NCBI GenBank assembly: GCA_029721515.1
Contig: CM056559.1
Span: forward strand, 2,481,001-2,545,000
DNA length: 64,000 bases
Origin: Synanceia verrucosa
Lineage: Eukaryota > Chordata > Actinopteri > Perciformes > Synanceiidae
Reading direction: 5' to 3'
Shown here: piece after piece, positions 26,796 to 39,200 of the stretch
Layout: every line of letters starts with the position of its first letter
How positions within the stretch are numbered: the first letter of the stretch is position 1
Notes under the pieces: model-generated
Databases searched by the model: none
The model's input: only the letters and a program-made list of their open reading frames with translations
Told to the model about the DNA's origin: nothing
Position numbers and translations under genes: made by a program

Positions 26796-27927
26796 CATCG
26801 TAGCTTCTCTTCTATGTAGTAAAACAGAAAGCTTGCAGCTCGAAGCAGAACTCTGCCATCGTTTGAGGCTGGAGCTCCAGCATGTACAAGTCAAGAGCTA
26901 GAGAGGGGGGTAATACCCAGAGGGCAGCCGGGAAAGTGCACTTCCCTTTAATTGTGGTTTTATGCCTAAAGCTGGGCTTCTCAGTCCACGTTGGGGACTC
27001 TGGTGACACCGGTGGGCTTTTCTAGCAAAGAGCTGACTGTGACCTGCAGCGACATACAGTAGACGAGACTCACAAACCATCATCCTTTAGAGGTTAAGGA
27101 GAGAGCTTTTCTTCTTAACTCCTCTTTTCTCTTTTGATGTGATTGTTCCTGCTGCTGCTATAAATAAACGCCTTAAACTCACTCAGTCCGTCTCCAACGC
27201 CAGAGATGAAGAGCATCTGGAGAATCTTTTATTCCTGGTGTTTGAAGCTGAAGAGGCATAATAGATGTTCCTGGACAGTCCCACAAGCCATCAGCACAGT
27301 CTGAACTGTAAACACCACGAGTAAAGCTTGCTGGACACCTCGCTAGCATGCTGAATGAGGGAAACAGCAAACGCAGCGTGACCGAGGCTAATCTGCAGCC
27401 GTCAGGGAGCTCTGAGGTGGATTGAATTGATTGATTGTGATTAGTGGCTTTGGCTGGAATCCTTAACTTTTTTTAAGAGAATTGAGGAGACAGTAGAGCA
27501 CTGGAAATTAGTAAAATTAGTACTAAAACACTAAGTACTAAGTACTATCAGTACTAATACACTGATAAACATTAAAAACAAAAATTGCTGTAGTGGTTGC
27601 ATCTAATAAGTTGACCTTCAGTCTGTGCTAATTAGAAACACTTTTCCTTCAATAGAGTGTGTTCTAATAATCCTTTCCTGCAGCTGCTGCAAAGCAAAGT
27701 TTGCCAGGCTGTTGATAAGACTCGTCCTTTTTACCAACACTAAATAGACTGAGTTAAACCAGGTATTGACTTTTGGATTGACGTGAAAAGCTAATGAGCC
27801 CAAAACAAACAAGTTTTCATAAAGTCTTTTCATTTATCCGTCCTGCTGGAGGTTCAGCTGCAGGTCCTTTAATTCCTCATCGACAAAGACTTTCAGTGTG
27901 AGATCTCAGGGTGTCCTCTAATGACCA

Positions 27928-27978
27928 CCAAAAAATGTTTTTACCGTGTTCCATTCTTGTTTTGCCAGAGGTAGAGTG
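27928..27978 (+). mobile_element. piggyBac-like MITE, internal fragment
   Basis: CAAAAAATGTTTTTACCGTGTTCCATTCTTGTTTTGCCAGAGGTAGAGTGTA matches only the middle of the family (CTTGTTCCATTCTTGTTTTATC segment). It could be the other end of the 26729 copy after an insertion or deletion. Confidence 0.5.
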
Positions 27979-30922
27979 TAACATGGGTTCAGTTGAAGTA
28001 ACGTTTTCCCTCACAAACACAGGGCAGCATCTTGAAGAATCCTATCCTGTAGTAATGTCAACATGAAGATAAAACTTTGACTTTTTCTCTGTCATTCAGA
28101 TCAAATATTTTGTATTCTCGGATGCCGACAAACTGCCCGCTGATGCTGTGATTACATCAGATGGCGTTTCTCGCTCGCTCACATCGCATGTCAGATCTAG
28201 ATACCTTCATCAAAAACTCGGTGGCGTCAGTTAAGTGAAGAAAGAGAATGTTTGAAATGTGAATTTCTATTTTTAGTTGTGAGGCTTTGGACCGGCTCTT
28301 GCTGTCTAGACTCCAGAGGAACATGCATCATCTCTTTCCAGAAGACACTTTAACCTCATTTGGCATCTGGCCTGAATGACACACACTCAGTATAATGAAA
28401 CAGAAGCCTTGGGCTTGTGAGGATGTTTTTTTTTTGCGTTTTGTGCATGTCTGCCAGCCTGGGTAAATGCCAGTGTGTAAAGTATGTATATATATGCCTG
28501 CATAAAGTCTAGACGTGGTTGTATGGCAGCAACATCTGCAGGGGTCGTGTGAGAGTGCTGCATGGAGGAGCAGCTGAAGACGCCTGATCAGTGTGATGGA
28601 TGCCCGTGAGCCTTATGAGCACACCGACGCACACACACCTGCCCCACTTATTGAATCCATGAATCAATTTAATGAGTGGAGGACGGGGTCAGGACTTCAA
28701 TAAACACCCCACCAAGCTTTCAAATTTAATGTCCGCCCAATGAATGATACTGTATGTTCGACAAACGCCCGTCGCAAAGCACTTCTGCTGCAAATTGGAA
28801 AATGGGTTTTGAAGCAATATCCATGTACAGTAGCCACCGTGCTGTCGACTGGATGCCTTTTACAGCTTGTGCATAAACATTTCCAACTGTAAATGAGTTC
28901 AAACGAAGAGCAAAGGAGGCTCGGCTTGTGTGCGGTGGGGCGAGGGAGTGAGACTTGAGAAAGAGAATCAGACATCTTCCACTGGTAATCAATACTGCAG
29001 CAGTGACCTGAGCGTTTGCTCTGTGATTCATCCCATTTAAGAGCAACAGGGCTGGCTGTCTGACAGAGACAACTCCATGATTTCCCTCTGGATTCAGCCA
29101 TGGCAAATCCACCCGCTTCACCTGGCCACCTCTTCATCTACATAGACCTGAGACCTGGAGCCGTCATGCCGCCTCCTGCAGTAAACCCACCGCAGCGCTT
29201 TGTTGTGAAAATCAGCTTGATATGCTATGCTATGCTAATTGGTGCACCTTTTTTAGCCACTTAATAATGCAACAACGCTTCGTTTTCAGCGTAATTTCAG
29301 GGTAAAGCCAACCTCTTGGTCTTCACATGCTGCCGGATTTAACCACGAGCACGTTTCCAGTCATGAGGTCATCCAAAGACGACGCGCAAAGGACGAATGG
29401 TTGCTATTTAGATGTCTGTGGCGGCAGCATCCTAGTAGTGAATGCATTTTTCTTCATCCGTTAGAGACGTGGGGGCTAATGGAGCATGAGAGTGGCCGTT
29501 CCCCGGCGTTGTGTAGCTGAGTCACGCCCCCGCTTGGAGACGAGCTGCAGGCAGACCGAGAGGCCATGCTGTGAGAGTCTGGGCCAATTCAGGGGTAAAC
29601 ATCGGAGGCAGTAATTGGAGAACAACACAGCGGGGAATTTCATACATTTCTGATCCTCGTGGCTCAGTCAAGAATCTCCTGACTGTGGACTTTTGGAGTT
29701 GAAAAGGAGTGATTGTCTGTATGCCAAAGGTCTTTTCAGTTCCCGTGTGGATTGTGCTGAGCTCCCCACGACACGCAGTGCACATTTTATTTCATAGGTC
29801 AAGATTTCATTGATTAAAAAAGCACAACTCATAAGAGTTCCTGTGGGTCGAGGCGCTGATCTAGGGGTTGTACATGTTAATACAGACGTGGATAAAGAGC
29901 TTGTTTGCTGCTGCTAACTCACCAAGCTGTTGCTGTCCATCACTTTTTCTAATTTAGTGGAGCTCCAGTGGAGCTATTAGTCCTGTATTTCTAATTAGAT
30001 TGAATCAATAGCATTAGTCATCCATTACAGGAGTTTAGGGAAGTCCTTCTCAGTCCATCCCTCTGTCCTTATGTTCTTCTAAAAGCATTCATTCTTTGTG
30101 TTTGGATTGTAAAGGCAGCACAATATAACACAGTTATATAAGCTATGCAAAAACGCTACCTTTACGAAGCTCATAATGCCAATTTTATTTTGTCGAGGCT
30201 CTTTCACAGAGATGCGCCTACTTCATGGTAATTTCCACAGCATAGTTTGTGATGTTATCATCTTTTTTTGTAAGGTGTTATGCCACGGAGCTGGGCTGTG
30301 AGACAAAATGACAAAAACTCTGTAATGTAATGCATATGCATAACAGCAGCACACAAATGCTGCAGACGTACATATCATTTGTGCTGCTAGTTTGATAAGA
30401 TCACACACACACCTCGAAGCTAAACTTGTTGGCAAAGCACAAGGTTGGCGATGGGAGTGACGTCCTGTGGTTCTTATCAGTGTCGGCTCCTTATCACTCA
30501 GCCTCACAACAGCAGAAACACACAGAGACTGTTTTGGCTGCACAACATGAGAGGAAATTATCTTTATCAGTGTCTGTTGCATGACATTCTGCTGTGTGGG
30601 TCCCAGATAAAGATATGCATTGCAGTCAGGCAGCACATACTGAGAGAAAAATATGATTTATGTCCAGATGTTTTACATACAGCACCAACATTCAGGAGAT
30701 CTTCAGCCACGCCATATATCTGTGTCTTCTGTCTGACCGTCACAAACAGTATTAGGACATTATTTTCTACTCTGTCATGAGGCCCCTGTGATCATAATAG
30801 GTCTAAAAGTCTAATGAACAGATTTTTGAGGTTTTTTTCGGTTGGTTATTCCTACAGCAACTGCTCACCACCAGACATGATCACTGTTAAATAGTGACTT
30901 GGCATTTACATTTTAGTCCTCA

Positions 30923-31348
30923 TTAACTCTTTGAGTGCCATTGATGTATTCAACGTCAAAGAGTTTTTTCAGCAGCGGGTCGTCGATCGCGCTCTCACAC
31001 AGCCTGTGAGTAATTTTGGGGCTTCTGGGAGATGTAGTCAGAGCATAAAGAGACGGTATACACCACAGAGATCAAAACAGGAAGTGGAGACGATCGAGAT
31101 TAGAGAGTAAAACAAACAGAATCTGGAGAAAAAGTGGTGATTTTGGTGAAAGTGTCCTCTACTCTACCTCTGATAAAACAAGAATGGAACAAGGTGAAAA
31201 CAAACATTTTTTTCATGATGAAATAGAGAGTCTCTTCTTTCATTTGAGCTATTCACTGTTTTCAGAGTCATAGTACAAAATATTCTGTGGGTCTAGAAAT
31301 ATGAAGCCACTTTCTGTTTTCTGAAACGGCTGGCACTCAGTGAGTTAA
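30923..31348 (-). mobile_element. piggyBac-like MITE, copy 4 (orientation B), complete
   Basis: Complete 426-bp copy flanked by TTAA on both sides: begins TTAACTCTTTGAGTGCCATTG and ends GGCACTCAGTGAGTTAA. The TTAA target site and the CTCTTTGAGTGCCA terminus resemble piggyBac-type ends (CCYTTTG..CTGCC). No transposase. The motif GGCTTCTGGGAGATGTAGT is at 31020-31038. This is one of the best copies for defining the family ends. Confidence 0.88.
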
Positions 31349-31349
31349 T

Positions 31350-34300
31350 GCACATTCATACATTAATAAATTAATGGATCAAATGCCACTTAGAAAGATT
31401 TATCACCACATTTTGCAACCCTGTGGATCTTTTCAGCCTCATTTAGCTCTTGTTTTGGTTCAGTTGGGTCTCCCCGCTCTAATCAGCCCCCTGTAGTCAC
31501 TCTTCTGTGATGAGTCAGTCAAAGATAATGTTTGAGAAAGTAGCAGCAGTATAATATAATCGTGTTTGGCCCTGGTGCGTTTTGTTTCTCGGGCCCTCCC
31601 TCCAAACAGACATGGACGTGGACAACCACTTCAGACAATTACAATGGCTGCATGGAGAGACTCACCATGGAACTCCCCTCCTGCAAACCAGCCTTTGATC
31701 AGAACCACAGAGCAGCCAGATTTATCAGCAGTAATTTAACGAGCTGCTGTGGACTCCAAATGTTGTCACAGTAGGTGCACATTAGGGAGGTAATACTTGC
31801 TATTACTTTATATCACAATCCCTGATCCCACTCCATGATTACAAAGAGAAAGCTCCTCACCCATCAGATGTGCAAGAGAGCCACCTACTATAGCAAAGCT
31901 TCCTACATGGACCTCTAATCATCACATGGACAGAACCATGATGTCAATAACAAGAGCACAACGACCACAGAGCATCCATAACCACTTTATATGGAAATAT
32001 CAGACATGCTTACAGACATAGCTGCATCTCTGTTTAACTGTGCCTAAAATGTTAAAATAAGTACATGGCCTTAAATATAATGATCATTATGGGCATTCGC
32101 TGCAGGCTTTCAGCCACAAAACAAGCAGAAATTGCTCCATTGCTGTGTAATGCTGTTGCTACAGGACACACAACACTTATCATATGTGGAAAACACAAGT
32201 TTTCCAACACATTTCTGTCTGAGAGCTGGAGCAGCTTTATGCTCTCCTGACATTTGTGTGGCAGAGAACTGTCAAACCCAGACAGATGCCGAGCTTAGAG
32301 ATAACAAATGTAACACACACACACACACACACACACATTTACAACCAGGCGAGCCACGCTGGACGTCACACAGACAAAGAGTGAAAAACTGGAGCATGCA
32401 TGTGGAGGTTTGGCAGCTTAGATTTGATATTTTTCACTGTGTCATGTACATGAATGAGAATATGAACATTTTACATATAAAACACGACATCCAGAGCTGA
32501 TGAATGGCTTCAATGCACTTTATTATTTAACTTTTCCACAACAAGCTTTTATATGATCTGTCATTTATTATGGCTGCATATCGGTCATGATATTCTCTTT
32601 GCACTTATTAGCTCCCCACATTATGAACACAAGAGGACTGAAATGTCTCATTTACAATGTTTTGAGATTTTGTCATTCTTCAGCGTATTTTGCATTAATG
32701 ATGACGTGACATAAAGCACGCTGCCCTGCAGGGGAACCTACACACACTTCATTACAAGGTACTTTTAATTAGTCTTTGTAATTAAAAGCAGAGTATGAGG
32801 TGCAGAAAGGCTGGGAGCATAAACATTTGCATGTTCAGTGGTCAGTTAGCAAAGCGTCTCATTTTACTCAGTCAGGTCTGACAGGAAGCTGAGAGATGAG
32901 AGGATGAAGTTTGTTTTCATCATGTTCTCTTCCTGTTTGTGGCTGACCATATGCTACAATATGTAAGATAATACTCACCCAAAGGCACATAAACTATTAA
33001 ACACAACCTACAGCTGTGAGGTAATGTGCAGCGTCTATTCTCTGGACTTTATGATGGAGATGGTTTATGGTTTTAATAGGCTGAACATTTTTTTATTATT
33101 ATTTTAACAAGGTATTAAATTCCCGAGCTCTTCTGAAAAGGAAAATAAGTGTTTTGTTTTTTTTTATCACAGCATTTCAGTTCATATGACAAAAATAGAA
33201 AAATGTGCTTTATTCAAATGTATTTGTTGTCGTTGTCTTTTTATAGAGAGGCGAGTTGTCCAGTACTAAAAAAAAACCACATTCACATAGAGAAACAGAA
33301 ACACAGAAAAGCAGCAGTTCCTTCACTGGAAAAGCTCATTTTTGCCTTTTTAAAACGACTCAAAAAGTACACAGTAGTACGCACACTGATAAATCATGTT
33401 ATGATCTGATGAACGAGTAAAGTCATGGTCCAGACTCACCTAAGGGATTTTACCCAGGAGCACAAGATGAACTGTGTATTCATGTTTTAATTTTAATTTA
33501 AAGTTTTAAAAATTCTTTGAAGGATCTTTAATTCCTCAGCCCAGAAGTTTGAACCCACGCACTATTTGAGCTCCATTTTGAGTTGCCACATTTTCGTTTT
33601 CATTTCGCATTTCCATAGCAATCTGCAGCTTATTTATAGGCCTCTGCTGGGCCGAGCGCTGCAATAAACACAGCACCAACAGGGTTTCACGGGTGTTTGG
33701 AAATTCAGCTGTAGCACATATTTCTCTATGTCGTCCCAACAGTTGGCCTTATTAATGTGTTTTGCCAGGTATAATAAACAAGATGGAAATCCCAAAATAG
33801 GGGCAATATTTAAGAGGAATAGCAACAAGGAGAGAAAACCGGGAGAACTAGTTGAGATTTATAGGAAGCTCTGCAGACCTTATAATGTGCTTGGTGTGTT
33901 AGAAACAGGCTCGACTTCAATACACAACTTGAAACCAGTGACGCTTTTATTAGTCCTGCTGACAGCTTTTCAATGCACTGAATATTAATCAAGTTGGATT
34001 TTTTTTTTCTCTGCCATCCAAAGTCATCCAGTCACATCTCAGAACATTAAATTAGAGTTAAATGACATGGAGCTAGCATGAATCATTAACCCGTAGCCTC
34101 AGAATTGCTCAAATCCACGCTGCAGAAAATGGACAAGCTGTAATTATCCCCTTTTGAGCTGCCAGGTTGCATAAGAGCTCGAGCCGAGTGTTCAAAAGAC
34201 TTTTATTAAATGAGATCCCGTGTTCTGTTAAACATTGTGTTACTTGGAAATCTGTTAGAAAATCATAAAGTTCAGCTTTAGTTTAGGAAGCTGGCTAGTT

Positions 34301-34470
34301 TACGAGTGTAAAACAACAAGTCAACCCAGCATGCACTTCTAAACGTTCATTTGTTTGATCAGACAGTCTGGTAAACACACAACAACAATGGAGGAAATCA
34401 ATGCAATAAGCAAATAGTTGCATATTGGAAATGCTCCGCCATCTTTGTTTAAGTTCAACTCCAACGACGT
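31350..34470. other. Non-coding stretch without recognised gene
   Basis: Contains a CA microsatellite at 32313-32336. No exon or known repeat domain seen. Confidence 0.45.
32313..32336. repeat. (AC)12 microsatellite
   Basis: Uninterrupted AC dinucleotide run. Confidence 0.95.
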
Positions 34471-34835
34471 GCTTTAAAGCTACAGTCTGTCATGTTAGCG
34501 AGCACCTCCTCTCAGCCTCCTCTAAGCTCCTCCCCCTCCTCCCTCCAAAGCCACGCCCCCTCAAACTTCAACATCTGACAGCAGGATTCAGCAGGGAGAG
34601 GAGAGCCGATATGCTACATCACCACAGGTGTAAAACATCCTGTTCAAAGCCAATATAGGGGGGCGTGGTCAGGAGACATGACGGCATCTGATTGGTTCTT
34701 TCCATTGAGTCCGAATGGCACAGATTGGTCAGAGTTGCCACAGAGGTCTGATTCTTTTCCTTCCTTTTTCTGAACACATAATGTATTGACTGCTCTCAAG
34801 ATGGAAGGATAGCTTTTATAAGAATAGCTATAATA
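34471..34835 (+). repeat. CTTTAAAGCTGCA-type dispersed element, copy A
   Basis: Starts GCTTTAAAGCTACAGTCTGTC. It contains GGCATCTGATTGGTTCTTTCC, GATTGGTCAGAGTTG, CCACAGAGGTCTGATTCTTTTCC and TGACTGCTCTCAAGATGGAA. The same blocks occur in the same order at 59390-59660, where the right end GATTGCAGCTTTAAAGG is the inverted version of this left end. It is therefore a short TIR-bearing, non-coding element. It carries two ATTGG (CCAAT) boxes. Confidence 0.65.
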
Positions 34836-34839
34836 TAGA

Positions 34840-36025
34840 AAATTATTCTGGTAAATTTAGCAGCAACTAATCCATTAATCAAACCCCTGATTTAAAGCAC
34901 TTTCACCACTCTATGTGAGAAATCTAACCACAACTGCTCTTGTATAACAACAAGACACTGAAATAGCAAAGCCTCTCTCTTGATGAAATGTATTCTGATT
35001 GCAGAGCCTATATAGAGCCAAGCAGCTGCCTCTGATAAGCTGTTCATTGTAATCTGTGCCAGGTGACACAAAAAAAGTTGTGTGCAGACTTCCAGATGCA
35101 GACTGTGGCTCCGGCACATTTTACAGGGGGTGGAAAATGGGTGTCGGTAGGTGTAAACGGTACGGGATGGTAGTTCAGCCAGCCTTAATGTAAATGAGAG
35201 TAATTAGATAAAGGTAGTTAGACTGGATCAATGCCCCATTATGGTGCACAACTCAGCATTTGTGCCAGTGAATGAAAGAGATGGCATGAATGACAAGAGA
35301 CAGAGCGAGAGGAGGACAGATAATGAGCTACAAACTAGTGCTGCTGTTGAGCAGCGGGGGTTCATGTTCTGACACCACCGAACACTGATACGATTAAAAG
35401 AGGCAGATTTGGGTCTCCTCCATAAATGATATGCAAATGAAAGTGTTGATGCATCTCACATACATCCCCATCCACCTGATAACCCTTCAAAAACACATTG
35501 TCTGTCCAAATAAGCAGCGGCACAGACTCAAGGTGGATTTAAACGAGTCTGTATTAAAGCCAGCATTTTCAAAAACATCATGAATAACAGCTTTTTGAGC
35601 TCACATTGTAACCCCAAATAATTGAACTCATTAATGTTGTGAACTGTCTGACATCAGCAATAAAAGAGAAGTGTGTGAGTGACATCTAGTGGAGGACACT
35701 AGCATAACATCAACCTGATGAGGTACAGTAAATAGTAAATCACCTCGAACTGCTAATGATATTATGAGATTTTAAAATCTCGTTTAATTAAAAGGAACTG
35801 TTATTTCAAATGTTGCTACAAAGGGAACATAAAAACAGCATACTGACAACGTTCTGCACACACTGATGCTTTCGAACGTGCCGTACTTAAACCGTTGTGG
35901 ACGTGGATTACCTCATTTTACCACCATCACCCTCTCACAGTGCAGTAGGGGTGGAGGCTGTAACTTGACCTTGTCTCTTAATGGCTGTGGGACAATAGTG
36001 CCCCGTCCCACTGGCCTCTCTGCCC
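34840..36025. other. Upstream flank of FBXO40, nothing recognised
   Basis: No exon or repeat family seen. It may contain distal regulatory DNA of FBXO40. Confidence 0.35.
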
Positions 36026-36029
36026 CTCT

Positions 36030-36140
36030 GTTGTGTCTATTTATAATGTCCAGACACAGTGCAGAGGTTATGCAAACACAAGGTGACAAGCAGAGAGGAG
36101 CAAAGGGTGAGGCGTTTTACTGCTATTGTTCCAGCTGATC
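36030..36140 (+). promoter_or_regulatory. fbxo40: Candidate muscle promoter and 5' UTR exon of FBXO40
   Basis: CTATTTATAA at 36037-36046 fits a MEF2 site and can also serve as a TATA-like box. A CAGCTG E-box of the MyoD type is at 36132-36137. A donor-like AAAGG|GTGAGG is at 36102-36112 and an acceptor (TTCTGTGTTTCAG) ends at 36243. A short non-coding exon ending at 36106 followed by a 137-bp intron is therefore plausible. The known muscle-specific expression of FBXO40 makes the MEF2/E-box pair credible, but the start site is not shown by the sequence alone. Confidence 0.4.
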
Positions 36141-36276
36141 ACTTTTACAGACGCACATGTTTATTTGTGTTTTTACAATAGAGCTCTGATGTGTTGTATA
36201 TTTTAAAATTGTGAATTTAAAGTCATTCTATTCTGTGTTTCAGTGCCTCTTCAGATGATCGTGTCCCTAAACCATA

Positions 36277-39200
36277 ATGGTAAGTGTCCTCAGCTTATTA
36301 AAATATGACTCTCACAGCACAGACATATCTATCTACATTGTGTTACTTCTCTGTTAAGGTGAGGAGGAAGATGCCTCATGAGCACTGTGACAAGTGTTAC
36401 AAGGTCCACTGTCAGATCTCCGTCTCGTGTTTGGTCGTCAAGTGTCGTAAAAATTGTGGCGCCTTCTTTCACACATGCAAAGAAGAGGAGCACCAGCTCC
36501 TTTGTCCCAATGAGACGGTCCCCTGCCTCAATGTCCACTATGGCTGCCCTCTTACCATGCTGCGCCACAGGCTGGCCAAACACCTGGAGGTGTGTCCTGC
36601 CAGCGTGGTCTGCTGCTCGCAGGAGTGGAACCGCTGGCCTGTTTCACAAACTGATCTGACCTTCTGCAGAAATGTCTTGGAAAGCCCTGGAACTGAGCTA
36701 AGCCTGGATGTTGCTATGGCTCTCAGGGACCAAGAGCTGCTGTTTCGATCCATCAAAATGAAGAACATTTTTCCTGAGTTGATGGAGAGGGATGCTGCCC
36801 TTCAGGATGTTTCTGCTGGGGTCAATAGCCCTGCGGATGAAGCAAGCTGCTCTTTACATTGTGGGGAAAATACAGAAAAAGACTGCAGGAGGATGGAGGA
36901 AAAAGAACTGAGCCAAGAGGAGAGGGATGCTTTGGCAACGAGCAGGGATGTGGATGGTATTCAGCACTACAGCTCCTGGGAGAAAATATTCAACAAGGAG
37001 ATGGAGGGATGCAAGCAAACTGTCAAAAACCTGAATAACAAGGAGGAAGAGCAAGAATCATCAACCTGTCAGGAGGCAGGAGGCTCACGGCCGAGCCAAG
37101 AGGACGCTGCTGCCGCTTCAAGCAGGGATGGTGCAACTGGTCTCGCCCCATGGCAGGACGGGGTCCTCCAGAGGTTGAGCCAGGAAGTCACCATCGCTGA
37201 ATATAACATGTATCTGGTTCATAATGGCTCCATGTTGATCAACTTTGGCCAACTTGCTGCTTGCACACCGAGAGAAAAGGACTTTGTTTATGGGAATCTG
37301 GAGCCCATCGAGGTGAAAACCGTGCGCTCCTTTAACGTCCCCACCAGCTACCGAGCAAAGAGAAACTACCTGAAGGATCAGAAGGTCAAGGCCAGCGTCG
37401 GCACTGACACGGCAGATTTGGGCGTCTCACTTGAGGATCTCCCGAAGTGTGATGAGGTTAACGCCACACTCCTGCACTCCCTGGAAAAGGAACTGAAAGG
37501 TCATTTCATCTCAGAGAGCGTGGGCAGAGACGGCCTTTACGTGGACATAGGGACGCAAACCTATGACTTTGCCTCTGCTCCGTTCAAAAGGGACGCATCG
37601 CTGGCTGACGTCATTGCGGACAAACCTCACGCCCTCCATGTTCAGGTAGATTCAGAATCCGTCACCAGACGACACAACAAGACGAGCTCAGCCTTCAGCT
37701 ACATGTGTGGTCGCTTCTTTCGGCGCGATGAATACCGCTCTCACTTCAGGAATGTGCACTGTGACATCCAGGCCTCTCTGAGCGGCTGGTTCCAGCAGCG
37801 CTGCCCCTTAGCATACCTCGGCTGTGTTTTCACCCAGACAAGGTTTCACCCTGCAGGTCATCGAGCTACAGTCAAATACTGTCAAGATGTCAGCGCCCTT
37901 GTCCTGCAGCCTGAAGTGCCTTCATTCCCCTGTGAGGGCGTTAAAACCTTGAGCCATCAGAGAACCGTTGCACATCATGTGGATCCCCTGAGCAGCCTGC
38001 CCCTGGAGATCCTGCAGCACGTTGCTGCTTACCTTGACAGTTATACATTATCTCAGTTGTCCCAAGTCTCCCATCTGATGAGGGAGGTGTGCACCACATT
38101 GTTGCTGGAGAGAGGCATGGTCTCCCTCAAGTGGAAGAAAAAGACGTATTCCCACGGGGGAAGCGCCTGGAAATGCAGAGAGAAAGCAAGTATACTCTAC
38201 TTTTCTTTCACTCTTTATGTATACGCTCATAAATACACTGCTTGGCCAAAAGTAAGTCACCACCTGGATTTAAGGGCCCTCCATTGGATAGGTGATTGTG
38301 TTATTTAACCCTAACTGAAATACATTAATCAGTTTCAGAGGGGTCACATTACTGGCATTCATTAAGTAAAATATCTACAGTCATGGAAAAAATTATTAGA
38401 CCACCCTTGTTTTCTTCAATTTCTTGTTCATTCTAATATCTGGTACCACTAAACGTATAATACAATGAACACAACAAAAAATGCAGCTGGTCACATAATA
38501 CTTTATGTCCTATTTGACATTCTTAAGCTTAATTGATTCCCAGGGTATATAAGAGGCCATTTCATGTCACAAGCAGCACTGCACATGCAAAGGCCTAGAG
38601 TGGTTTCCTGCTTACATTCAAGCCGTAGCACAACTCAGAAGTTGTCAGCTCTCACATAATGCCTAAAACAAAAGAATTATGTGAAGCAACAAAGGCAGCC
38701 ATCTTGGCACTGCTGGAAATTGGCATGAGTGAGAGACAGGTAGCGAAAAAACTGAAGATCTCCAAGACAGCCGTTCATTACAACAAAAAAAAACAAGCTG
38801 AACATGGCACTACCAAATTGCTACCTGGCCGTGGCAGGAACCGTCTTTCTACCCCACGAGATGACCGTGCACTCATCCGTTCCTGTGTCAGGAATCGTCG
38901 TCAGACCTCCAGGGACCTTAAAAATGAGTGGGCACTGTCGAGAAATGTGACTTGCTCGGCAAGGACAGTTCGAAACCGACTTGTTGAAGCTGGTTTGAAG
39001 TCACACAGAGCACGCAAGAAGCCCTTCATCAATGAAAGGCAGACCGGTTACTCTTTGCTCGAGACCACAAGGATTGGACTGTTGATGATTGGGCTAAGGT
39101 TCTCTTCAGTGATGAATCCAATTTTGAATTGATGCCCACTCCAGCCAACTTACTGGTTAGGAGGAAGCCTGGAGAAGCTTACAACCCAGACTGTCTTGCC

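Larger units (their letters stand above)
24520..30920. other. Non-coding stretch without recognised gene
   Basis: Contains the hairpin at 25057-25085 and two small MITE fragments. The overlapping minus-strand frames over 28697-29137 have no family resemblance. No other feature is supported. Confidence 0.45.

Noticed and set aside
28697..29137. Two overlapping minus-strand frames of 146 and 131 residues
   Set aside because: Two frames open in the same place, no codon preference and no recognisable domain; likely chance.
36305..36358. ATG at 36305 as the FBXO40 start
   Set aside because: The segment between it and 36358 is a pyrimidine-rich intron end with a good acceptor. The 36277 ATG followed by GTAAGT gives the expected short N-terminus.
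36359..38185. FBXO30 instead of FBXO40
   Set aside because: Both share the TRAF finger and F-box, but EDLPK, ELKGHFISES and YNMYLVHNG with GLAPWQDG fit FBXO40.
38186..38308. In-frame extension of the FBXO40 main exon to a stop at 38306-38308
   Set aside because: The extension enters the end of a Tc1-like element and lacks the conserved C-terminal block, which is found intact at 42332-42514.
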